The position numbers were made by a program, and so were the translations under genes. A DNA stretch of 64,000 nucleotides from positions 1 through 64,000 of the forward strand of contig JAWQFJ010009804.1 in NCBI GenBank assembly GCA_034096865.1, written 5' to 3'. A model generated the notes under the pieces. The model did no database searches and was not told the DNA's origin. It saw only the letters and a list, made by a program, of their open reading frames with translations. Position 1 is the stretch's first letter. The number at the start of each line of letters is the position of its first letter. Positions 12,313 to 22,790 of the stretch are shown here, in pieces. Source of the DNA: Theodoxus fluviatilis. Taxonomy: Eukaryota; Mollusca; Gastropoda; Cycloneritida; Neritidae.

Positions 12313-13010
12313 CAGTTCAGTCTCTTAACCCTGAGATGGGTTGTTGAGGCACCACTGATGACTTTCGGACAATCTTCCTCCATCGATCTCTATGCTCTGT
12401 GGCTCGCTGTGAGTCAGCAAAGGTCAAACCTGTCCACTCTTTGATGTTGTCTTCCCACCTCTTTCTCTGCCTGTCTCTCCTTCTCCCACCTGGTACGGTA
12501 CCTTGCAGGATGGTCTTGGCCAGCCAACTTCCTCTTGACACTTCAGCTTTCTGCTTTTCACGATTGAGAGCAGGTCTTCGTACTGTCCAAATGCTCTCCT
12601 GATTCTGTTGCTGACTTCCTCATTCGTGACATGGTCTTTATATGAGATGTTCAGAATCTTGCGGTAGCATCTCATTTCCAGGGCTTGTATCCGTCTCTGT
12701 AGTTCAGATGTGAGTGTCCAGGACTCGCATGCATACAAGAATACGGAGATGGCCAGCGTGCGCATGAGCCTGATCTTCGACGCGAGAGTGATATTTCTGT
12801 CACGCCATATTGGCTTCAACTTTGCCAATGCTGCTGTTGTTTGTGCTATCCTGGACAGTATCTCTGGTTTGGACCCTTCATCAGTCACAATAGATCCCAG
12901 GTATTTGAATTGTTCACAGCTTCCAGTTTTTGGCCCTTCACTTTGATTTCCATTTTGAAGCCCCAAGGGTTGTTCGTCATCACCTTGGTCTTCTCGGCGC
13001 TGATCTCCAA
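12313..13010 (-). mobile_element. 5'-truncated RTE-like LINE, RT C-terminus (broken)
   Basis: Minus-strand frame 13032-12424 encodes the region after the RT palm of an RTE-like non-LTR element: FKYLGSIVTDEG, IRLMRTLAISVFLYACESWT, RRIQALEMRCYRKIL and NISYKDHVTNEEV are all visible. The frame shifts near 12540, where KLKWYGHV should follow; a second frame (12541-12317) supplies SRGSWLAKTILQGTVPGG to the C-terminal SGLRD. The 3' end is a short CAGTT tail, matching the (CTGAA)n tail of the copy at 54.2-54.9 kb. Both sides are satellite, so insertion occurred inside the array. It is an inactive 3' fragment. Confidence 0.9.
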
Positions 13011-13526
13011 TACCATACCACACATACACCATACCATTCTACACCACGCTACACCGTGCCATACTACACCGTGCTACATCATACAATACTACACCATGCT
13101 ACACCTTACCATACTACACCATGCTACACCATGCTACACCATGCCATACTACACCGTGCTACACCATACAATACTACACCATGCTTCACCTTACCATACT
13201 ACACCATGCTACACCTTACCATACCAAACCATTCTACACCATTCTACACCATGCCATACTACACCGTGCTACATCATACAATACTACACCATGCTACACC
13301 TTACCATACTACACCATGCCATACTACACCATGCTACACCATGCCATACTACACATTGCTACATCATACACTACTACACCATGCTACACCTTACCATACT
13401 ACACCATGCTACACCTTACCATACTACACCATGCTAAACCATGCTACACCTTACCATACCACACCATGCTGCACCATACCGTACCACACCATGCTACACC
13501 CTACCATACTACACCATACTACAACC
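13011..13526. repeat. CCATAC/ACACCATGCT satellite, block 2
   Basis: Same satellite as block 1, here richer in ACACCTTACC and ACACCGTGCT variants. It lies between two LINE fragments. Confidence 0.95.
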
Positions 13527-14218
13527 TGCCCCGACCGGCTTGCAAAGGCAGGGGCATCCTTTGGATGGCTCTGGAAAAGAGTTTGGAACGAACGCGGTCT
13601 TCTACAAGAACGTTGTCCTGACATCGTTGCTTTACGGCTGTGAGAGGTGGAGGGTGTAAAGCAGGCAGCTCAGGACCCTCGACCAGTTCCATCTGAGATG
13701 CCTCCGAACAATCATGAAAATATCCTGGGAGGACAGAGCTCCCAACACAGAGGTGCTGCAGAGGGACCAAATCTGGGGCATTGAAGTCCTCATCATGAAG
13801 GCCCGGCTGCGTAGGGTCGGTCATGTCATGAGGATGAACGACACCTGCCTTCCCAAAATGATCTTCCTCTCTGAGCTGGCGGATGATGCAAGGGCCCCTG
13901 GAGGTCCAACCAGACGCTACAAAGACGGCATAAGGGCCACTCTCAGAGCTTGCAGGATCAGTGTCTCAGGCTAGGAGTCCCTGGCTGCGGACAGTGGCGC
14001 CAGGCGCTCGGCGGCTGCCCAGAGTGTAGCGGCTGTAGAGGAGCTGCGCCCGCAGAGATTGGACAGCAAGCGTGCTGCCCGTAAAGAAAAGAGGGTAGAC
14101 CCTAACACTGCTGTTGCATGCCCGGTGTGCGGTCGCTCATGTGCATCGCAGTTCGGGTTGCAATCCCACCTTCGGAGTCACTGTGGTCATCGTCGCCGGC
14201 GACAGACACCCAAGAGGA
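13527..14218 (+). mobile_element. LINE 3' fragment with C-terminal C2H2-type finger
   Basis: Plus-strand fragments of a non-LTR ORF2 C-terminus in shifting frames: FGWLWKRVWNERGL, then LTSLLYGCERW (stop at about 13660), FHLRCLRTIMKISWEDRAP, VGHVMRMNDTCLPK and RRYKDGIRATLRAC. It ends with CPVCGRSCASQFGLQSHLRS, a CxxC...HxxxH finger seen at the end of many molluscan LINE proteins. Several stops and shifts make it a pseudogene. It is 5'-truncated and ends at about 14218, where satellite resumes. It is distinct from the RTE fragment next door. The clade is uncertain. Confidence 0.85.
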
Positions 14219-14484
14219 CACCATGCTACACCATACCATACTACACCATGCTACACCATACCATACTACACCATGCTACACCTTGCCATACTACACCATG
14301 CTACACCATACCATACTACACCATGCAACACCATATCATACTACACCATGCTACACCATACCATACTACACCATGCTACACCATGCCATACTACACCATG
14401 CTACACCATACCATACCACACAATGCTACACAATGATACACCATACCATGCTACATCATACCATACTACACCATGCTACACCAT
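14219..14484. repeat. CCATAC/ACACCATGCT satellite, block 3
   Basis: Short satellite block between two LINE insertions. The ~86 bp that follow (14485-14570) match neither the satellite nor the L2 3' end and remain unassigned. Confidence 0.93.
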
Positions 14485-14570
14485 ATCACTTGTCTTCTTG
14501 GCTTGATCGAGTACGGACGTGTGTACTGGAGCTCTGTCGTTTATTGCCTGTGAAATGACGTCTGTCGTTA

Positions 14571-16646
14571 ATAATAATAATAATATATCACTTTTATACC
14601 GCGCAATACTCCCACACAGTGAGACTCAAAGCGCCTTAAAAAAAGAAGAAGAAAAGAAAATAGAAATTAAAAAAACACAATAGGAATGTAAATGAAAGTA
14701 ATATACATCAAGGTAAGAGAAACAAAGATGAAAAGCAGATGATATAAAAGAACACAGCAACACAAACCAGACATTCAGTCAACATTCATACAGACGAAAA
14801 AACAAAACAAAAAAGCAAACAGGTTATACAGATATGTACAATGCACTAACGGTTCTCAGGAAGCAGTCAGGCCCTAGGGGCACTACACAGAAAAAGCTTT
14901 ACGGAAAAAATGGGTCTTGAGGTTAGATTTGAAGGAAGGAAGAGAAGTGATGCCACGGAGAGATGACGGCAGAGCATTCCAGACAGAAGGTGCTTGAAAG
15001 TGAAAGGATCTCTGGCCAAAGGATTTGGTGGTGGTTTTAGGTTTGCAGAGAAGTTTTTCAGAGCCTGAGCGGAGAGAGCGAGAGGGTTGGTAGATCTGAA
15101 GAAGAGATGAGAGATAGGGCGGCAGAGTTCCATCAAAGCAACGGAAGGCGAGAGTGGCGAGTTTGTACTGGATCCTGTACTCAACAGGAAGCCAGTGGAG
15201 TTTCATGAAAAGAGGGGTAACATGTGTTCTCTTGGATTTTCTGAAGATGAGACGGGCAGCGTTGTTTTGAACCCGCTGAAGGCGAGAGATTTGTTTGGAT
15301 GGTAGTCCTGCAAGCAGGGAGTTGCAGTAGTCGAGACGGCTTAGAATGAGGGAAGTGACAAGCTGAATGACAGCCTCTTGTGTGAGAAAGCTACGGACAG
15401 AGGAGATCTTTCTCAGTTGGAAGTTGCAGGAGCGGCAGATCTGACTGATTTGTTCATGCATTGAGAGTGTTGAGTCAATCAAAACACCCAGATCCCTAAC
15501 AGACTTTTGAAATGGAATTTCAGTCCCACCCACCTCCAAAAAGTGATCAGAAACAAGAGACAGTGACTTCTGAGAACCCACACAGAGGGATTCAGTTTTG
15601 CTGTCATTCAGGCAGAGTTTGTTTTGGAGCATCCAGTCTTTGATGGAGGAAATGCAGAGAGATAAGTTGTGGAGAATGATAGACAGGTCACGAGGAGGAG
15701 CGGAGTCTTGAAGCTGGGTGTCATCAGCATATTTGTGAAAATTGCAGTTGTGGGCTTTGATGATGTCAGAAAGGGGCAGGGTATAGAGTGTGAACAGAAC
15801 TGGCCCAAGCACCGAGCCCTGAGGGACTCCGTACTTGAGTGCTCTGGGAGAAGAAAGAAGGCCATTGACAGAGACAGTTTGTTTGCGGTCAGATAGGTAG
15901 GATGAGAACCAGGTAAGAGCTGAACCAGAGATGCCAAAGGTAGAAGAGAGACGAGAAATAAGGATAGAATGATCAATAGTGTCAAACGCAGCGGACAGGT
16001 CCAACAGCGCAAGGACAGAGGTTTCTTTATTGTCGGCGGAGGAGAGCAGGAGGTCGGAGATGTGAAGTAAAGCAGTTTCAGTGGAGTGGTTTTTCTTGTA
16101 GGCGGACTGGAACGTGTCAAGCAGGCCGTTGGCTAGAAGGTGTTCTTGAAGTTGGGACAGAATGACTTTTTCAAGTAGTTTTGAAACAAAGGGAAGATTC
16201 GAAATGGGACGGAAGTTTTTCAAACACTCAGGGTCAAGTCCAGACTTTTTCAAAAGGGGAATGACAACAGCCTGCTTGAGACGCTCCGGTACGGTACCAG
16301 TGGTGAGGGAGATGTTGATGATCCTTGTGATAACAGGGACCACATCATCAAGACACTGCTTGAGCAGTGAAACGGGCAGCGGATCAAGAGAACAAGATTT
16401 TGAAGGGCAGGCAAGAATCAGCTTGCGAGTGAAATCTTCCGAGACAGGCACAAACGCAGCGAGCACCCTACCATCGAAGGAAGCAAACCAAGCCTGAGAA
16501 TCTGTCGCGTCAAGCTCACGGCGGAGTTTCTCAATCTTTTTATCAAAGAAATCAGCTAACTTATTGTGTTTCTTCACTGTGTGGATATCAAAGCCATCCG
16601 AAATGTGAGATTCAACGAGGTCGTGTGAGTAACTGATAAACATTGC
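14571..16646 (-). mobile_element. L2/CR1-type LINE, 5'-truncated, intact RT frame
   Basis: Element body on the minus strand: the 3' end is an (ATT)n tail (AATAATAAT on the plus strand at 14571-14586), preceded by a ~300-bp 3' UTR and the ORF2 C-terminal two thirds. The endonuclease domain is absent. The 5' limit lies near a C-run at 16649-16658, immediately next to the head of a plus-strand LINE, so the two elements are head to head. No clear target duplication was found. Confidence 0.85.
14883..16643 (-). CDS. Reverse transcriptase (LINE ORF2, partial), 586 aa
   Basis: RNA-directed DNA polymerase of an L2/CR1-clade retrotransposon, which copies element RNA at a nicked chromosomal target. 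Visible RT blocks in order: VVIPLLKKSG and NFRPISNLPFVSKLLEKV (about residues 130-160), FQSAYKKNHSTETALL, LLDLSAAFDTIDHSIL (first catalytic Asp), GVPQGSVLGPVLFTLY, and the catalytic YADDTQL. These are followed by LSRLDYCNSLLAGLP and the C-terminal FKSNLKTHFFRKAF, usual for the clade. The N-terminal endonuclease that would precede it is missing, so the annotated start (16643) is only the first Met in a truncated frame; a nine-base C-run just upstream may also have shifted it. The frame has no stops over 586 codons, so insertion or selection is recent. Confidence 0.92.
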   Translation of the reverse strand: MFISYSHDLVESHISDGFDIHTVKKHNKLADFFDKKIEKLRRELDATDSQAWFASFDGRVLAAFVPVSEDFTRKLILACPSKSCSLDPLPVSLLKQCLDDVVPVITRIINISLTTGTVPERLKQAVVIPLLKKSGLDPECLKNFRPISNLPFVSKLLEKVILSQLQEHLLANGLLDTFQSAYKKNHSTETALLHISDLLLSSADNKETSVLALLDLSAAFDTIDHSILISRLSSTFGISGSALTWFSSYLSDRKQTVSVNGLLSSPRALKYGVPQGSVLGPVLFTLYTLPLSDIIKAHNCNFHKYADDTQLQDSAPPRDLSIILHNLSLCISSIKDWMLQNKLCLNDSKTESLCVGSQKSLSLVSDHFLEVGGTEIPFQKSVRDLGVLIDSTLSMHEQISQICRSCNFQLRKISSVRSFLTQEAVIQLVTSLILSRLDYCNSLLAGLPSKQISRLQRVQNNAARLIFRKSKRTHVTPLFMKLHWLPVEYRIQYKLATLAFRCFDGTLPPYLSSLLQIYQPSRSLRSGSEKLLCKPKTTTKSFGQRSFHFQAPSVWNALPSSLRGITSLPSFKSNLKTHFFRKAFSV

Positions 16647-16766
16647 TCCCCCCCCCTGAAATTTTCACTCGTTTCGAAATTTCAACGAGTCGAACTGTTG
16701 TGAACCGTGTTCACGGGCTCTCCAGTCATGGGGACCGATACGACAACGTATTGAACATGCATTGGA

Positions 16767-18053
16767 TTGTTTGCTGCCTCCCTACAACCCCGACAATCTC
16801 GTCGCATCAAGTGCGGTGAAAGTACGGATGGTATGTTTGAATTGTGTGTAGATGACACTGTTGCCTTGATGTTCAGCGTGTTTTTGCTTCGCGGCATTGC
16901 TTGTGATGTGTTGAGCATGAGCGCGAGTCGCCCGGGCCAAGTTCGACTGCCGCGAGCAGCAGCGAAAGCAGGTGTGTTGGGAAGTGTACTCTACGCGTCC
17001 CTGCTCGTTGCTTGTGTTTTGAAGCCTAGCAAGGCACCTACTGCCAGTCGGGACTTTTCTCAGCGCCTTCTGCTGAGCGGAGATATCTCCGAAAATCCTG
17101 GACCCGGGACTGGCGTCGGAACACAGACAGACGTAAGTGCGATCACTGATACAATTGTGTCTGATACGTCTGAGAAGCATGAACGGTTTCATGCCCAGAT
17201 GCTGTCTATGAGTGAAAGCTTCGACAGACGGATGGACAGCCTGACAGGTATGCTCCATAATCAGTTTGATGGCCTACAAAACGAAATGACTAACACCAAG
17301 ACCTTTCTGGAATGGATCTGTGAACAGCAAGAACAGATGAAAATGTGCGTACAAGAGAGTGAAAAGCGATCGCAGGCCTACTATCAGCAGCTGATAGAAT
17401 GGAAAAACACGATCCAAGCTGAGCTGGATGAAATCAAAGAAAAACTTAGTTATGTCACGAACGTATGCTTGGACAGTGTGAATGCAACTGAGAAACAGCT
17501 GGAAAATCAGGAGCTAGAGGCTAAAAGAAACAACATCAGGCTGTTTGGAATCTCTGAAACAGGAAGAGAAACGTACTGGGACTGCCTCCGCACTGTAGTG
17601 CACCTGATGAGAGAAGCCGTGCCTGATGTGGACTGGGGTGAGAGAGACATTGTTCGCGTGCACAGATTAGGTCCTCGTAACCAGCAGCACAGGCAGCCTC
17701 GACCGGTCCTCGTTTCTCTTGCATCGTGGTCAGACAAACTGGTACTCCTTCAACGTGGCAGGGATTCTCTCAGAACCAGGGGAGTGAAGATATCCGGGGA
17801 CCTGACGGCAAGACAGGCAGCACTGCTACGCGATCTCCGTAGAGAGGGAAGAGTAGGCTACTTCAGAAACAATCAACTCTCCTACCGAGACGCTGGTACG
17901 GATTCCTCAAGTCGTGCTCCTCGTCACGTGAACGCAGACAGCAGCCTGACCAGCAGACAGCGTAGTCGAGACGCAGGCCCCGCTCCCCGTGCTACTCCGA
18001 GTGGGAGTACAGGCGAGAGGGAAGAGCAGCCATGCATCGGAGCGCTACCATGA
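16767..18053 (+). CDS. LINE ORF1 protein with 2A-type motif, coiled coil and RRM-like region
   Basis: 428-aa frame. Residues about 70-86 are hydrophobic (VLGSVLYASLLVACVL), followed at about 102-113 by LLSGDISENPGP, a 2A-type ribosome-skipping motif. Residues about 130-250 are hydrophilic and heptad-rich, predicted coiled coil, as in ORF1p trimers. From RNNIRLFGIS (about 255) a region follows with VHRLGP, RPVLVSLASWSDKLVLLQ and GVKISGDLTARQAALLRDLR, the pattern of the LINE ORF1 RRM plus C-terminal RNA-binding domain. The tail is Ser/Arg/Thr-rich. The start is ambiguous: Met at 16767, 16833 or 16917 all lie upstream of the motif. ORF1p binds element RNA. If 2A works, the first ~112 residues would be released as a separate hydrophobic leader. 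The stop overlaps the next frame (from 18032) by about 22 bp. Confidence 0.85.
   Translation: MFAASLQPRQSRRIKCGESTDGMFELCVDDTVALMFSVFLLRGIACDVLSMSASRPGQVRLPRAAAKAGVLGSVLYASLLVACVLKPSKAPTASRDFSQRLLLSGDISENPGPGTGVGTQTDVSAITDTIVSDTSEKHERFHAQMLSMSESFDRRMDSLTGMLHNQFDGLQNEMTNTKTFLEWICEQQEQMKMCVQESEKRSQAYYQQLIEWKNTIQAELDEIKEKLSYVTNVCLDSVNATEKQLENQELEAKRNNIRLFGISETGRETYWDCLRTVVHLMREAVPDVDWGERDIVRVHRLGPRNQQHRQPRPVLVSLASWSDKLVLLQRGRDSLRTRGVKISGDLTARQAALLRDLRREGRVGYFRNNQLSYRDAGTDSSSRAPRHVNADSSLTSRQRSRDAGPAPRATPSGSTGEREEQPCIGALP
17079..17105 (+). other. 2A-like translational recoding motif (GDISENPGP)
   Basis: Codons GGA-GAT-ATC-TCC-GAA-AAT-CCT-GGA-CCC follow LLLS. Canonical 2A is D(V/I)ExNPGP. Here the Glu position is Ser and the variable position is Glu, while the NPGP core and the Leu-rich upstream stretch are kept. 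2A-like sequences near the N-terminus of LINE proteins are described in trypanosome and invertebrate non-LTR elements. The Ser substitution may lower efficiency; activity is not shown by sequence. Confidence 0.7.
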
Positions 18054-19203
18054 TACATCCTAGCCATCCTAGCTACCACAAACGACTTCCTGATGAACGC
18101 AGTAGGAGACTAGCTCGCACTATAAATGAAGGGAACTTGATCACCCTTTCAGACAGAGTTTGGCTAGACCAGTGCGCTGGTCCTCAGGTGACTACTATGG
18201 AAGTGGTGGATGCCGACCGTTCTGTGATGAGCGCGGGTGAAGTTGGTGTTGCGGCGGTATGTCCCACCCGGGGTCAAAAGTCGACGGACAAGGTTAACAT
18301 CACTTCCGGTTCAACCTCGAGTCCGGGTGTGGTCAGGGACGACATTACGCCGTTGCCAGGCACCGAAGCACACGGCAGCAAGCAGTCAGTGCGGCAAAGA
18401 CAGGGGCGTGTCTCACGTGCTCAAGCTCGTGTAGAACAAGCCGACGACTGTAGAGCTATGACGAACTCATCGAACGGCAAACCTAGGAACGCACGTGCAG
18501 AGCATGCAGATGTTTCTCGGCGCTCTCTGCTTGACTGGATAACGAAAGGTAACGTGGGCCACGAGGGTGAAAAACCCGAGAATGACCTGGCTTTGAGTCA
18601 GCCAATCACGAGCCTTGAAAATAGACGCCGCCACGTGACCCAGATTTTGCCTCCAGCTCGCACTCAGCTGCGCAAATTCTGTGCTCCGCATGATTCGGGT
18701 GTAATACTGCCAATAAACGCCGTTTAGCTTAAGATTACACCCGAATCACGCGCACCGTTAAGGTGCATGGAGTACAGTACCGCCGAGCAAGACGTTTGTC
18801 ACAAAACGCAGATACATTAATGCGGCCGGATCTTAGCATAACTCCCCAGGGCGTGCGAAGTCAGTCAGGCGGAGTGGCGGATGCGGTCAAAGGTCAGAAT
18901 AACCACCAACTTCGACCATTTCAGCCTTCTTCGTGAGCCAGGTCATTCTCGGGGTTTTCGTGGTGCCACAGCGTCCCCAGTCCGCCAGAAAACCCCACGT
19001 CCGCAGAGGATGCCGAGGAGGTGGATGTGGATGCTTTCGCTGACGATAGGACAGGCCTAGACACACCTACGACAGCAAAGGCATCTAAGGAGGACCTGAC
19101 AGCCGAGAACTACAGCCAGGGTAGTATGTGGCATGGCCGTTTGCGTCACTCGCACTGTGAGGCTGCGAGACCGCAGACGGGTGAGTCTCGCTCCCCCAAC
19201 TAG
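18032..19203 (+). pseudogene. LINE ORF2 N-terminal region, disrupted
   Basis: Frame 18032-18727 overlaps the end of ORF1 by about 22 bp and begins MHRSATMIHPSHPSYHKRLP; it is rich in Ser, Arg and Thr and has no domain I recognise. It runs into foreign sequence around 18600-18960 and ends at 18727. After that interruption a related low-complexity frame resumes (19021-19203, DVDAFADDRTG). This position, between ORF1 and the endonuclease, fits the poorly conserved leader of ORF2. Function unknown. Confidence 0.55.
18600..18960. mobile_element. Foldback fragment inside ORF2 leader
   Basis: The LINE segment around 18569-18596 (CCCGAGAATGACCTGGC core) is found again inverted at about 18930-18960, so the insert is bracketed by an inverted copy of its own target region. 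Inside, 18822-18870 is an inverted match of about 45 bp to the centre of the foldback element at 9930-9980 (CGGCCGGATCTTAGCATAAC core). It also contains a perfect 15-bp hairpin, TGATTCGGGTGTAAT at 18691-18705 and its complement at 18734-18748 with a 28-base loop. The exact ends are not resolved. Confidence 0.55.
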
Positions 19204-19284
19204 GGAGACGGCCGAGGCCCTGGTGATGACAACCCACGAGTCGACGGTATACGTACTAGTTCGCTTCTTTCTCCTTTTTGCCTT

Positions 19285-19464
19285 TTGTCATGGAACGTTG
19301 ATGGATTTCTCTCCAAGATTGACGACCCAGATTGTCTCCATTATGTTGAACAATTCTCATGTGTTTGTCTGTACGAAACATTTTTACAGAGATTTGATTT
19401 TTTGCATTGCTTGGAAGCGTATGACAAGTTTGTGGCGCCTGCTCGCAAGCTTTCATTCAAGGGG
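19285..19464 (+). pseudogene. LINE AP-endonuclease N-terminus (truncated)
   Basis: About 60 codons: SWNVDGFLSKIDD, then FSCVCLYETFLQRF and the tail KFVAPARKLSFKG. The SWNVDG start and the C-L-x-E-T block, whose Glu is the metal-binding residue, are typical of APE-type endonuclease in LINE ORF2, which nicks target DNA. There is no ATG here; the frame is continuous upstream through TTTTGCCTTTTG. The domain stops after about 60 residues, where the sequence jumps to the ORF2 C-terminus. Confidence 0.75.
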
Positions 19465-20147
19465 AAAATGTCTGGCCAGAGAATGGATGAATGTCAGACT
19501 GTAGAGAGTATATACCTACACGCCATCAAAAGTTTTTTGAATGTTTCATCACGTACTCCTAAAGCTATGGTGTATGGTGACACTGGGCGTTTTCCTCTGT
19601 GGGCCAATGCCAAGTTACGCAGTATTAGATACTGGTTAAGATTCTTGAAAATGGATGAAAGCAGGTTAACCTATAAAATATACCAAATGATGCTGTGGAC
19701 ATTCAACGAAGGTTCTTGGGCCTTAAAGTTAGAAGACTAATCTTTGCATGCAACTATTAAGATGTATGGTCAAATCAGAGGGTATCAAATGAGACAGCGT
19801 TTCTGAGAAACATCAGAGAGAAACTCATCGGCAAATTTTACACAGATTGGGAAGCACAAGTTAGGAATAGTGAGAGATACTCCTTCTACAGACTTTTTAA
19901 AACTTCTTGTGTAATTGAACAGTATCTCTATGATCTAGATTTTAAAAAAGTGTTTAGGGACGCTTACATACGATTTAGAATGGGAATTACCGATTTATTT
20001 AACCATAAACACAGATATATGAAAAGTAATAGCCTAGAGCTTTGTCCACTGTGCAGAGAACATGAAGAAACGGAGGTTCATTTTTTACTCCATTGTCCTG
20101 CCTTACAGGACTTGAAAGGACGTTTGATTATTTGATTGTATAGATGT
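19465..20147 (+). pseudogene. LINE ORF2 C-terminus with zinc-binding tail (broken)
   Basis: After the deletion junction the frame reads YLHAIKSFLNVSSRTPKAMV, GDTGRFPLWANAKLRSIRYW and LKMDESRLTYKIYQMM, then stops at 19740. Further frames to 20133 end with AYIRFRMGITDLFNHK and LCPLCREHEETEVHFLLHCP, the C2HC-type tail common at the end of these LINE proteins. Several stops and shifts occur between. A homologous minus-strand stretch is at 45.6-46.0 kb. Confidence 0.8.
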
Positions 20148-20388
20148 GAATAGAGATGACCTCTTAGAACTTCTCTTGGCCAGTAAAAAAATGAAAATTA
20201 TCAGATCAACGAGCATTTACCTGTACAAAGCGTTCAAGTGCAGACTAGAAGCTCTGGAGTCAACGAAGCATGACAGTTTTTACGTTGATTAATTGTTTTC
20301 CTTGGGTAATTGAAATGTAAGCACATTGTACACTTGAAATGGGCCGGTGGCCGTTTAATAAACTCGTTCGTTCGTTCGTTCGTTCGCT

Positions 20389-22785
20389 ACACCATACCAT
20401 ACTACCACATGCTACACCATACCATACTACACCATGATACACTATACCATACTACACCATGCTACTCAATACCATACCACACAACGCTACACCATGCCAT
20501 ACCACACCATGCTACATTATACCATTCTACACATTACTCCATACCATACTACACCATGATACACTATACCATACTACACCATGCTACTCAATACCATACC
20601 ACACAACGCTACACCATGCCATACCACACCATGCTACATTATACCATTCAACACATTACTCCATACCATACAATACTACACCATACCATCTCACACCATG
20701 CTACATTATACCATTCTACACATTACTCCATACCATACAATACTACACCATACCATCTCACACCATGCTACATTATACCATTCTACACATTACTCCATAC
20801 CATACAATACTACACCATACCATCTCACACCATGCTACATTATACCATTCTACACCATGCCACACTATACCATACACCATCGTGCTACATCATATCATAC
20901 CACACCATGCTACACCTTACTACATCACACCAAACCACATCATTCTACACCATATCATATCACACCATGCTACACCATATCATACCACACCATGCTACAC
21001 CATATCATACTACACCATGCTACATCACATCATACTACACCATGTCACACCTTACTAACAATGCTACACCATACCATACCACATCATGCTACACCATTTC
21101 ATACCACACAACGCTACACCATACCATACCACACAACGCTACACCATACCATACCACACAATACTACACCATACCATCTCTGTCCATGCTACATTATACC
21201 ATTCTACACAATACTACACCATACCATACCACATCATGATACAGCCTACCATACCACACAACGCTACACCACGCCATACCGCACCATGCTACACCATACC
21301 ATACTACACCATGCTACTCCATACCATACCACACAAAGTTACACCATACCATACCACATCATGCTACATCATATCATACAACAACATGCCACACCTTACT
21401 ACAAAATGCTGTGACATACCATACCACATCATGCTACACCATATCATACTACACCATGCTACACCTTACTACACCATACCATACCACATCATGCTACACC
21501 ATATCATACCACACCATGCTACACCATATCATACTACACCATGCTACATCATATCATACTACAACATGCCACACCTTACTACACCATGCTACACCATACC
21601 ATACTACATCATGCTACACCATACCATACCACACAACGCTACACCATACCATACCACACAATACTACACCATACCATCTCTGTCCATGCTACATTGTACC
21701 ATTCTGCACAATACTACACCATACCACACCACATCATGCTACAGCCTACCATACCACACAACGCTACACCACGCCATACCGCACCATGCTACACCATACC
21801 ATACTACACCATGCTACTCCATACCATACCACACAATGCTACACCATACCATACCACATCATGCTAAATCATATCATACAACACCATGCCACACCTTACT
21901 ACAAAATGCTGTGACATACCATACCACACCATACTACACCACATCTTACTACACCATGCTACACCATACCATACTACACCATGCTACACCATACCATACT
22001 ACTTCATGCTACTACATACCATTATATTCCATTCTACACCATATCGTCCCACACCATGCTACACCATATCATTCTACGCCATGTTACTCAATACCATCCT
22101 ACACCATACTACATCATACTATCCATACCATACCATGCTACACCATACCATACTACACCATGCTACACCATACCATACTAAACCATGCTACTCCATACCA
22201 TACCACATCATGCTACTCCATATCATACCACATCATGCTTCACCCTATCATACTACACCATGCTACACCATATCATACTACACCATGCTACACCATACCA
22301 TACTACACCATGCTACACCATACCATGCTACACCATATTATGCCATACCATGCTGCACCATGCTACTCCATACCATTCTACACCATGCTACACCATACAT
22401 GCTACACCATGCTACACCATATCATACTACACCATGCTACACCATACCATACTACACCATGCTACTCCATACCATTCTACACCATGCTACATCATACCAT
22501 ACCATACCATGCTACACCATACTATACTAGACCATTGTACACCATACATGCTACACCATGCTACACAATACCATGCTACACCATACCATACTGCACCATG
22601 CTACACCATACCATACTACATCATATTACACCATACCATGCTACACCATGCTACACCATATCATACTACACCATGCCACATCATGTTATTCTACAACTTG
22701 CTACACTATACCATACTACACCATGCTACACCATACCATGCTACACCATGCTACACCATACCATGCTACACCATATCATACTACA
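20389..22785. repeat. CCATAC/ACACCATGCT satellite, block 4 (2.4 kb)
   Basis: Largest uninterrupted satellite block. Variants with CATATCAT, CATTCTACAC and ACACAACGCT form recognisable longer periods, for example duplicated segments around 20450-20580 and around 21100-21870. Forward frames up to 581 aa are artefacts of composition. Confidence 0.95.
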
Positions 22786-22790
22786 CCATG

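Larger units (their letters stand above)
16660..20388 (+). mobile_element. LINE with 2A-type ORF1, internally deleted ORF2, (TTCG)n tail
   Basis: Plus-strand non-LTR retrotransposon. Order: 5' region, ORF1 (16767-18053), an overlapping ORF2 start region interrupted by foreign inverted DNA at 18.6-18.96 kb, the start of the AP endonuclease (19285-19464), a deletion removing the rest of the endonuclease and the RT, the ORF2 C-terminus (19465-20147), then a 3' UTR with TTTAATAAACTCG and about five TTCG repeats ending at 20388. Satellite resumes immediately. The same (TTCG)n 3' end is seen on the minus strand at 44583, so the family has at least two copies here. Clade CR1/L2-related by its C-terminal region; exact clade not assigned. 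Confidence 0.85.

Noticed and set aside
17507..17737. Minus-strand frames opposite ORF1
   Set aside because: Shadow frames of the plus-strand LINE ORF1, without motifs.
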